Shown here: in pieces, positions 1 through 6,099 of the stretch
Layout: every line of letters begins with the position of its first letter
How positions within the stretch are numbered: position 1 is the stretch's first letter
DNA from: Alistipes sp.
Lineage (GTDB): Bacteria; Bacteroidota; Bacteroidia; Bacteroidales; Rikenellaceae
Assembly (NCBI GenBank): GCA_020026415.1
Contig: JAHHQL010000027.1
Location: forward strand, 1 to 15,610
Reading direction: 5' to 3'
DNA: 15,610 bases
Program-made: the position numbers and the translations under genes
Notes under the pieces: model-generated
What the model was told of the DNA's origin: nothing
Databases searched by the model: none
The model's input: only the letters and a program-made list of their open reading frames with translations

Positions 1-87
1 TACGTTCATTTTATCTCGGCAGCGGGGTAAAAAGAACAACGAAGGGTAAACAAGTAAGTAGTAATATCAAGATAAAAGATCCAAGAT
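1..87 (+). repeat. Direct repeat, copy 1 (about 87 nt)
   Basis: Positions 1-54 are identical to 156-209. The match continues with about five substitutions and one indel, and ends with a perfectly shared 17-nt block (GATAAAAGATCCAAGAT, 71-87 and 225-241). The period is about 155 nt. Copy 1 begins at the first base of the window, so the array may continue to the left. There is no coding potential I would trust. Function unknown. Confidence 0.85.
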
Positions 88-116
88 TTGGAAAGGGGAA
101 TAAATGCCGAATGGCA

Positions 117-149
117 AGTCTCCCTTTTCAAAGGGAGATTTAGAGGGAT
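117..149. repeat. REP-like palindrome between the two direct repeats
   Basis: TCTCCCTTT (119-127) and AAAGGGAGA (130-138) form a perfect 9-bp inverted repeat with a 2-nt centre, followed by TTTAGAGGGATT. From general knowledge, palindromes of this style (CTCCCTTT/AAAGGGAG followed by TAGAGGG) are common as dispersed intergenic repeats in Bacteroidota. It is too compact, and has no long T-run, to be a convincing terminator. That it is dispersed in this genome is inferred, since only one copy is visible. Confidence 0.55.
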
Positions 150-155
150 TGTCAA

Positions 156-241
156 TACGTTCATTTTATCTCGGCAGCGGGGTAAAAAGAACAACGAAGG
201 GTAAACAAGAGATAGTAACATTACGATAAAAGATCCAAGAT
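156..241 (+). repeat. Direct repeat, copy 2, abutting the lysC start
   Basis: This is the second copy of the repeat at 1-87, with 54 identical nt followed by 32 similar nt. It ends three bases before the ATG at 245, so it supplies the immediate 5' untranslated region of the aspartate kinase gene. I see no TAnnTTTG promoter box on the plus strand between it and the ATG. The lysC promoter is therefore either atypical, inside the repeat, or upstream of the window. Confidence 0.85.
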
Positions 242-244
242 AAA

Positions 245-1501
245 ATGAAGGTGTATAAATTCGGTGGCGCATCGGTGAAGAATGCCGACGGAGTGCGCAA
301 CCTGCATAAGATCATTGCCGGAGAGCATGATTTGTTTATCATTGTGTCGGCCATGGGTAAGACGACAAATGCGTTGGAACGTGTTTTTGACGGCATCCGT
401 CGTGATGATCGTGCCTATGCTCAGGAACAGATCGACACCTTGCGTTCAAATCATGCAGGGATTATCGACGATTTGTGGCATAAGCCGACAAAATTGGAAC
501 GGATTGACGCCTTGTTTGCGGAACTTGAGACGCTGGCTCATAATTTCCGCTATAAACCGGAAGATGCCGAGTTGCTGTACGACCAAGTGGTGGCTTATGG
601 TGAACTGATCTCGACAACCATCATTTCGGAGTACCTCAATAAGGCCGGCACACATAACGCATGGATTGATATGCGTCACGCGATGTGTACCGAGCAACGC
701 CATAAGGATGCCGCCGTGGATATGGAACGCACCGAAAAGATCTTGAAGGAGGAACTTGCCCGCCACCGGGAGAATATCTTCATCGGTCAGGGATTTATCG
801 GCGGTGCCCCCGACGGTACGACCACAACACTGGGGCGTGAGGGATCGGACTATTCAGCCGCGGTGGTCGCCAATATTTTGGATGCCGAGTCGATGGCGGT
901 GTGGAAGGATGTGGACGGCGTGTTGAATGCCGACCCCAAGATCTTCCCCGATGCCGTGCAGATTGCCGAATTGAATTATCTGGATACCATCGAGTTGGCA
1001 TATAGCGGTGCGCAGATCATCCACCCGCGGACGATCAAACCCCTGCAAAACAAAAACATCCCGCTGTATGTCCGCCCGTTCGGGGACAAACGCAAACCGG
1101 GTACCGTCATCCGCAGTATGTCTGCCCCGATCGAAGTGCCGATTCTGATCCTTAAAAAGAACCAAGTACTGATGACGATCCGTTCGCGCGATTTCTCATT
1201 CGTCTTGGAGGAGAAGTTCGCCACGATCTTTTCGCTTTTCGAGCGTTTCCGCATCAAGGTCAATCTGGTGCATAACTCGGCGATCAACCTCAGTTTCTGT
1301 GTGGATGAAACGTGGCACATCGACGAGGCGGTTGAGGCTCTGCGTGCATCGGGATTCGATGTGATGAAAAGTACGGATATGGAACTGCTCACCATCCGCG
1401 GATATAACACCAAGTTGTGGGACAAGTACGCTTGCGGGAATCGTGTCTTCCTGCGCCAATCGACCCAATCGACCGTGCGTATCGTGCGTAAGCGTTATTA
1501 A
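245..1501 (+). CDS. lysC: Aspartate kinase (monofunctional)
   Basis: Phosphorylates L-aspartate to aspartyl-4-phosphate with ATP, the first step toward lysine/diaminopimelate, threonine and methionine; cytosolic. The 418-aa protein opens with the amino-acid kinase signature KFGGASV (residues 5-11) and carries the aspartokinase nucleotide/aspartate motif TTTLGREGSDYSAA, with S201 and D202. The last roughly 120 residues have the length expected of the regulatory ACT region. There is no fused homoserine dehydrogenase, so this is the short monofunctional form. The ATG at 245 places KVYKFGG exactly at the family's N-terminus, and no upstream alternative fits. Upstream lies a direct repeat instead of a recognisable promoter; downstream is a hairpin terminator. 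The next pathway gene, asd, is about 7 kb away on the same strand. Feedback control by an end product through ACT is usual in the family, but the effector cannot be read from the sequence. Confidence 0.95.
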   Translation: MKVYKFGGASVKNADGVRNLHKIIAGEHDLFIIVSAMGKTTNALERVFDGIRRDDRAYAQEQIDTLRSNHAGIIDDLWHKPTKLERIDALFAELETLAHNFRYKPEDAELLYDQVVAYGELISTTIISEYLNKAGTHNAWIDMRHAMCTEQRHKDAAVDMERTEKILKEELARHRENIFIGQGFIGGAPDGTTTTLGREGSDYSAAVVANILDAESMAVWKDVDGVLNADPKIFPDAVQIAELNYLDTIELAYSGAQIIHPRTIKPLQNKNIPLYVRPFGDKRKPGTVIRSMSAPIEVPILILKKNQVLMTIRSRDFSFVLEEKFATIFSLFERFRIKVNLVHNSAINLSFCVDETWHIDEAVEALRASGFDVMKSTDMELLTIRGYNTKLWDKYACGNRVFLRQSTQSTVRIVRKRY

Positions 1502-1520
1502 AAAAAGAAACCAACAAACA

Positions 1521-1552
1521 AAAAATCCGACCTCGAAACGGGTCGGATTTTT
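1521..1552. terminator. Bidirectional intrinsic terminator between convergent genes
   Basis: AAAAATCCGACC (1521-1532) pairs perfectly with GGTCGGATTTTT (1541-1552) across an 8-nt loop, with T-runs on both strands. It lies between the lysC stop (1501) and the minus-strand stop at 1573, so it can serve both genes. Confidence 0.9.
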
Positions 1553-1572
1553 TTATGGGATTCGGGAATGGG

Positions 1573-2670
1573 TTACTGTTGCTCGCATTGATGCAGACGG
1601 CGCAGGATCGTCAGATAGGAATCGCCCTGAATCTCGCCTTTGTGTTTCATTTCGATGATGGTACGGATCATATAACGGTTGATGTCGTGTTGCAGCCGCT
1701 TGTAGAGTTCGCACGAGGTGTAGTTTTCGTTGTCGAGCAACACATCGCGGATCGAACGCAGGGAATTGGTGTAGTTTGCCATCTCGTTTTTGAGAGCCAA
1801 GCCCTGTTTTTTGGAGGAGGTGATTTTGGCGATCGACATGTCGCGCAACTTGTCGCAAACCTCCGTCAGGATGACCATCACCACGTTGTCCATCAGCGTG
1901 TGGCCGTGCATGAAGAGATAGGTCTTTTCGGGTTTCAGTCCGCGGGCGGCGAGTTGCTGCTCGAAAACCTTCATGGGCTCGATCATCCGCGGATTTCTAT
2001 CCCGAAGCAGTCGTTCGCGTTTTTCGACATTGCGCTTCAGCCATGCGAGGGTGTTCGCGCCGTTGTCCCCGATGTCGAGATAGCCCAGACGTACCGACGA
2101 CTTGAAATCGGCGAGCGTGAAGACATGCTCGGAGGACATCTGCGCCGAGTAGGCATACCACACAAACAGCGGATAGATCGTCCGTGAATATTCGTGCATG
2201 AATTTCACGAAATCGAAGATGCGCGTGTCGTTCTTCGTCGCCTTGACGCACACGTTATGCAGCGAGGGGGCATAGCACAGATAGTTCTCCGTGGCATAGG
2301 CATAGGTGTGGAACATGTACTTGGCGTGATTCACCTCGCGCGACTGGGGCGTGCGGTCGGCAAACAGGTAGTCAAAGTCGGAATCCACACACAATAACAT
2401 GCCGGCCGACGATTGGGGAATACTGCTCAAAAGCACCTTTTTGCCTTTGGGCAGATCCTCGCGGTTGGGAACCGAAATTTCAAACCGCAGGTAGGGATTC
2501 GGGAAATGGTCGAAGATGCCGCGCCAGAACGCCACATCTTCATACCCCTCGACATAGACCTCCACCAGCCTCTGGTTGGTGTCGGGTGGCAGGGGGCGGG
2601 GCAAATCCTTCAGGTTGCGGGAACGGTGAAAAGGATTAAAGCGGTTGAGTTTTTCGACGATCTTGTTCAT
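1573..2670 (-). CDS. DUF4435 / TOPRIM-like domain protein
   Basis: A 365-aa protein that resembles the DUF4435 family, whose fold is related to the TOPRIM domain of OLD nucleases and primases. The supporting motifs are a conserved acidic residue in VEVYVEGYEDVAFW (E41, with E44/D45) and a later hydrophobic strand ending in acids, LLCVDSDFD (D96, D98, D100), the usual TOPRIM E...DxD layout. The C-terminal half (about 150-365) is helical and charged and I do not recognise it. In the family, DUF4435 often occurs with or fused to an ABC-type ATPase; here it stands alone, with no ATPase, methylase or transposase nearby. Nuclease activity is therefore only an inference. I chose ATG at 2670: a TTG 12 nt upstream falls inside the -7 box of its promoter. 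It converges on lysC and is divergent from the SUI1 gene. Confidence 0.75.
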   Translation of the reverse strand: MNKIVEKLNRFNPFHRSRNLKDLPRPLPPDTNQRLVEVYVEGYEDVAFWRGIFDHFPNPYLRFEISVPNREDLPKGKKVLLSSIPQSSAGMLLCVDSDFDYLFADRTPQSREVNHAKYMFHTYAYATENYLCYAPSLHNVCVKATKNDTRIFDFVKFMHEYSRTIYPLFVWYAYSAQMSSEHVFTLADFKSSVRLGYLDIGDNGANTLAWLKRNVEKRERLLRDRNPRMIEPMKVFEQQLAARGLKPEKTYLFMHGHTLMDNVVMVILTEVCDKLRDMSIAKITSSKKQGLALKNEMANYTNSLRSIRDVLLDNENYTSCELYKRLQHDINRYMIRTIIEMKHKGEIQGDSYLTILRRLHQCEQQ

Positions 2671-2679
2671 CTCTGCCAA

Positions 2680-2710
2680 CAAAGATAATATTTTTGTTAA
2701 ATTTGCACAA
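2680..2710 (-). promoter_or_regulatory. Promoter of the DUF4435 gene
   Basis: On the minus strand, TTG (2710-2708) is followed after exactly 20 nt by TATCTTTG (2687-2680), an ideal Bacteroidetes -33/-7 pair. The -7 box ends 9 nt before the ATG at 2670, so the leader must be very short. The box contains the alternative TTG start, which rules that start out. Confidence 0.8.
2698..2705 (+). promoter_or_regulatory. Possible -7 box for the SUI1/outer-membrane unit
   Basis: TAAATTTG matches the TAnnTTTG -7 consensus on the plus strand, about 50 nt before the ATG at 2756. I see no TTG at the right distance upstream, so only half of the promoter is supported. It lies between the -33 and -7 boxes of the opposing promoter, so the two could not be occupied together. 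Confidence 0.45.
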
Positions 2711-2755
2711 CATTAAGATGCCTTTTTGGCTTGAAATACAAACGAATTGAAAAAT

Positions 2756-3103
2756 ATGGCAGACAACGATTGGAAACAACGGCTGGGTATGGTCTTCTCG
2801 ACCGACCCCGATTTCAAATACGAAACCGAAGAGATTGAGGAAGAAGAACTTCTGCCTCCCGCACAGCAGAAATTGCGCGTGTGGCTCGACCGCAAACAGC
2901 GCGGCGGCAAGGTCGTGACCTTGGTGAAGGGCTTTGTGGGCCCCGACGACGATTTGCAGGAGTTGGCACGCATGCTCAAAGTGAAATGCGGTGTGGGCGG
3001 TTCGGCCAAGGAGGGCGAGATCATCATTCAGGGGGATCACCGCGACCGCGTGGCGGATCTTTTAGTGAAGGCCGGTTACGGCTGTAAAAAGGCCGGTTCG
3101 TAG
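2756..3103 (+). CDS. SUI1/YciH family translation factor homologue
   Basis: A 115-aa cytosolic protein of the SUI1 (eIF1/YciH) family. After a poorly conserved N-terminus with an acidic stretch (ETEEIEEEE), residues about 40-115 show the SUI1 core: basic RVWLDRKQRGGKVVTLVKGF, then DLQELARMLKVKCGVGGSAK and EGEIIIQGDHRDRVADLL. The KxxCGVGGSAK segment is diagnostic. Bacterial YciH proteins are thought to influence start-site fidelity or translation under stress; the role in Bacteroidota is not established. The ATG at 2756 gives the normal family length; a TTG nine bases earlier adds only three residues. It is followed after two bases by the start of the outer-membrane protein gene, so the two are almost certainly cotranscribed and translationally coupled, although no functional link is known. 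Confidence 0.9.
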   Translation: MADNDWKQRLGMVFSTDPDFKYETEEIEEEELLPPAQQKLRVWLDRKQRGGKVVTLVKGFVGPDDDLQELARMLKVKCGVGGSAKEGEIIIQGDHRDRVADLLVKAGYGCKKAGS

Positions 3104-3105
3104 GC

Positions 3106-6060
3106 ATGAAGGGGTGGTTGAAAGTTGCGCTTGCGGTGGTGGGAGTGTTCCTTTGGGGACACGCCTCGGCACAATATTATACATGGGGTGTGGATCGTCC
3201 CATGAAGTGGATGCAGGTGCGCACCCCCTCGTTCAGTCTGATCTATCCCGATTCGGCGCATCACATCGCCGCACGGACAATGCTCTATGTCGATCGGGTG
3301 CATGACGACATCCGTTTCGGATTCCGCCACGGGGCGATGCCGCGGATGCCGTTTGTGATGCACGGCGAGAATTTCGAGTCGAACGGACTTGTGATGTATA
3401 TGCCGCGAAGGGTCGAATTTCTGACCATCCCCTCGGAGGACAACTATTCGACCCTGTGGCTCAAACAACTTGTGGCGCACGAATACCGCCACACGGTGCA
3501 GTATAACAACCTCAATCGCGGGGTGTTCCGTGCGTTCAGTTTCCTGACGGGACAACACGCCCCGACGGTCAGCCTTCTGTGTATGCCCGCGTGGGCGATG
3601 GAGGGCGATGCCGTGATGTCGGAAACGGCGATGTCCACTTACGGACGCGGTCTGCAACCCTCGTTTACGATGGGTTACCGCGCCATGATCGACCGCGTGG
3701 GGTGCGACCACCGAGGAAAAAAGGCGAAGAACATCGACCGCTGGTTCTGCGGGTCGTATCGAGATTTCATCCCCGACCATTATGCGTTGGGGTATCAGAT
3801 CTGCACCTATGCCTATACGCGCTATGGCGAAAATATTTGGGACAAGGTTGCCGATTACGGGGCACGCCGTCCCTATGTCATTGCGACCATTCACCGCGCC
3901 CTGCGCAAATACTACCAAACCGATGTGAAACACCTCTTCGCGGAGACCTTTGCCGATCTGAAACGACACTGGGATTCGTTGCCCGAAGCGGAAGACGGGG
4001 CGCAACGTCTTGTGGAACTTCCCGAAGGGAATTATACTTCGTATCAGTGGCCGATGGAGCGGGACAGCATGCGGATTGTGGCGGTGAAGAGCGATTTCGA
4101 CCGACCGACCCGTTTTGTGGAGGTCGATCGGCGGACGGGACGCGAACGGGTCATTGCGGATGTGGGGCGTTTGTCTTCCCGACCTGCGATGGCGGACGGG
4201 CGCGTATGGTGGACGGAGTACCGACGATCGGCTTTGTATCAGGAACGGGTAAATTCGGTGTTGTGCCATATGAACCTCAAGGACGGAAAACCCCGCACCG
4301 AGGGGCATCTGAAAAATGTACGTTATGCAACGCCTGCGGGGGAGCGACTCGGCTGGGTGGAGTATCGCTCTGACGGGGTGTATCGGTTGGTCACGGCGGA
4401 CGCAAAGTCTTTTAAGGATCGGCGCGAGGTGGCATTTCCCGTAGGAAGCGAGGTACACGGTCTGGCGTGGGATAACCGTTCGCAGGGGTGGTATGCCCTT
4501 CTTACGGATGATGACGGGATGCGCATTGTGGCGGTCGGGGCGCGGGGCGTTCGTTCGCTGACGCGGTCGGCTTACATCACCCTGTCAGATCTGCGTGCGC
4601 GGGACGGACAACTCTACTTCGGGTCGATTGCATCGGGTCGGGACGAGGTGCACCGCCTTGATCTGACCTCGCTGAGGGAATATCGCATCTCCACCTCAAG
4701 ATATGGCGGGTTTGATCCCGCACCTTCTTCCGAAGGAGTATTGATGACGGCTTATGATGCGCGAGGGTATGCCCTTGCCGTGCACGGTCTTGACCGCGAA
4801 GTAGAACAGGAGTGGCGACCGACACCCGACAACGGAATAAACCCCCGACGCAAATTCTGGGAGGTGGTGAACCTCGACAAGGTGCGTTTCGTGGAGGCGG
4901 ATTCCGTTCGGCAGTTTGAAAAGCATAAACCGCACCGATACCGCAAGGGGTTAAACCTCTTCAAGGTACACGGATGGCTGCCCGTGGGGTTCGATCCTTT
5001 CGAGGCGGTCGATGAACATAAGGTCGATCTGAATTGGGGCGTGACCGTCCTTTCGCAAAACCTGTTGTCGAGTGCCGAGGCATTCGCTTCGTACGGATGG
5101 AATCGGGACGAGGGTTCGCTCTGGAAAGCGGGGTTGAGGTATTACGGATTGGGACTTGTGTGGGAGGGGCGGTTCTCCTACGGCGGGGATCAGATCGTGT
5201 TGCGTCTCGGAGACCGATCCGAGGAGGGCGAAAAACTTCAGCCGCTGCACTCGGTGGGTAAATATCGCTCGACGGATCTGGTCGCATCGCTGCCGTTGCT
5301 CTTCGAGCGGGGGGCGCGGATCCGTCAGTTGGTGCTGTCGGCGGGGTGGAACTATGCCAATACGAAGGTGGCCGACCTGAGTGCCGTCCGTTGGGATGCG
5401 GATGGGCACATCGAAAACCTCGACCGGATCGGTTACAACAACGGCGTACACAAACTCGCCTTCGGTGTGGCGTATGGCGTGCAACGGAGAATGGCTTACC
5501 GCGATCTCAGACCCCGTTGGGGTTGGTCGGTGCGGGCGTCCTACTCGCTGAACCCCTCGAATCGGGATTACAGCGATCTGATCTCGTTCTACACGCAGGG
5601 CTATCTGCCGGGTGTGGCGGCGCATCACTCGCTGCGCATCGCGGCACATTATCAGACCGCCGTCGGCGGATTCCGCATGCCGTCGGGCAGTCGCCCCTTG
5701 AGTTTTGTCTCATCGTGGCTTGTTCCGCGGGGATATTCTTCGTCGGCGATCCGTCCCGATGATTATCGCGCCGCATCACTGGACTACGAGTTGCCGTTGT
5801 GGTATCCTGAGGGGGGAATCCCCTCGATACTCTACGTAAAACGCATCCGATTGTGCGTGGGCGGGGATTTCGGACGCTATTCCGTACCGTTTGTCGGCGG
5901 GAAAACCCGCCGCGATTTGTGGTCGGCGGGCGGTGAACTGATTTTTGATTTCAATGTGTTGAGGCAACCCTCTTCGGCCATGGCCTCATTCCGATTCGGT
6001 GTCTGGAAAACCAAAGACCGCGGCGTGTGGGTCAGCGGGTCGCTCGGATTGCCGTTTTGA
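3106..6060 (+). CDS. Outer-membrane protein: gluzincin-like peptidase, propeller and barrel
   Basis: A 984-aa exported protein. Residues 1-22 form a signal peptide with probable cleavage after HASA. The N-terminal region contains a zinc-peptidase signature: H125-E-Y-R-H129 followed 37 residues later by E166 in PAWAMEGDA, the HExxH plus glutamate pattern of gluzincin (peptidase MA-like) proteins. Residues about 300-580 look like a TolB/WD40-type beta-propeller (repeated short strands such as GRVWWTEY and GQLYFGS). From about 640 to the end, alternating hydrophobic strands, an RGYSSSAI segment and a terminal phenylalanine (LGLPF) suggest an Omp85/surface-antigen-like barrel. Similar proteins are common in Bacteroidota and usually annotated as hypothetical or TolB-like. 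Substrate and activity are unknown; the zinc-site residues appear intact. It follows the SUI1 gene by two bases, and the downstream gene has its own promoter. Confidence 0.75.
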   Translation: MKGWLKVALAVVGVFLWGHASAQYYTWGVDRPMKWMQVRTPSFSLIYPDSAHHIAARTMLYVDRVHDDIRFGFRHGAMPRMPFVMHGENFESNGLVMYMPRRVEFLTIPSEDNYSTLWLKQLVAHEYRHTVQYNNLNRGVFRAFSFLTGQHAPTVSLLCMPAWAMEGDAVMSETAMSTYGRGLQPSFTMGYRAMIDRVGCDHRGKKAKNIDRWFCGSYRDFIPDHYALGYQICTYAYTRYGENIWDKVADYGARRPYVIATIHRALRKYYQTDVKHLFAETFADLKRHWDSLPEAEDGAQRLVELPEGNYTSYQWPMERDSMRIVAVKSDFDRPTRFVEVDRRTGRERVIADVGRLSSRPAMADGRVWWTEYRRSALYQERVNSVLCHMNLKDGKPRTEGHLKNVRYATPAGERLGWVEYRSDGVYRLVTADAKSFKDRREVAFPVGSEVHGLAWDNRSQGWYALLTDDDGMRIVAVGARGVRSLTRSAYITLSDLRARDGQLYFGSIASGRDEVHRLDLTSLREYRISTSRYGGFDPAPSSEGVLMTAYDARGYALAVHGLDREVEQEWRPTPDNGINPRRKFWEVVNLDKVRFVEADSVRQFEKHKPHRYRKGLNLFKVHGWLPVGFDPFEAVDEHKVDLNWGVTVLSQNLLSSAEAFASYGWNRDEGSLWKAGLRYYGLGLVWEGRFSYGGDQIVLRLGDRSEEGEKLQPLHSVGKYRSTDLVASLPLLFERGARIRQLVLSAGWNYANTKVADLSAVRWDADGHIENLDRIGYNNGVHKLAFGVAYGVQRRMAYRDLRPRWGWSVRASYSLNPSNRDYSDLISFYTQGYLPGVAAHHSLRIAAHYQTAVGGFRMPSGSRPLSFVSSWLVPRGYSSSAIRPDDYRAASLDYELPLWYPEGGIPSILYVKRIRLCVGGDFGRYSVPFVGGKTRRDLWSAGGELIFDFNVLRQPSSAMASFRFGVWKTKDRGVWVSGSLGLPF

Positions 6061-6081
6061 TAAAAATTTTATGTATATTTG
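6049..6081 (+). promoter_or_regulatory. Promoter of the class A penicillin-binding protein gene
   Basis: TTG (6049-6051), a 22-nt spacer and TATATTTG (6074-6081) match the Bacteroidetes consensus. The -33 element lies inside the last codons of the preceding gene. A TTG in frame with the downstream gene (6079-6081) is part of the -7 box, which supports the ATG at 6100 as the true start. Confidence 0.75.
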
Positions 6082-6099
6082 CGCCAAAATCGCGACGTT

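Noticed and set aside
1..241. CRISPR-like reading of the left-end repeats
   Set aside because: Only two copies, repeat longer than typical (54 identical nt within 87), a single intervening segment containing a palindrome, and no cas gene in the window.
6..272. 88-aa minus-strand frame across the repeats at the left end
   Set aside because: It starts inside lysC on the opposite strand and its two similar peptide segments only reflect the DNA repeats.
2671..2682. TTG start at 2682 for the DUF4435 gene
   Set aside because: The TTG is part of the -7 promoter box TATCTTTG, so it would not be in the mRNA.
3076..4458. 460-codon minus-strand frame opposite the outer-membrane protein gene
   Set aside because: Same reasoning: the plus-strand frame has a signal peptide, HEYRH site and barrel end; the minus-strand translation is R/H/P-rich and unrecognisable.
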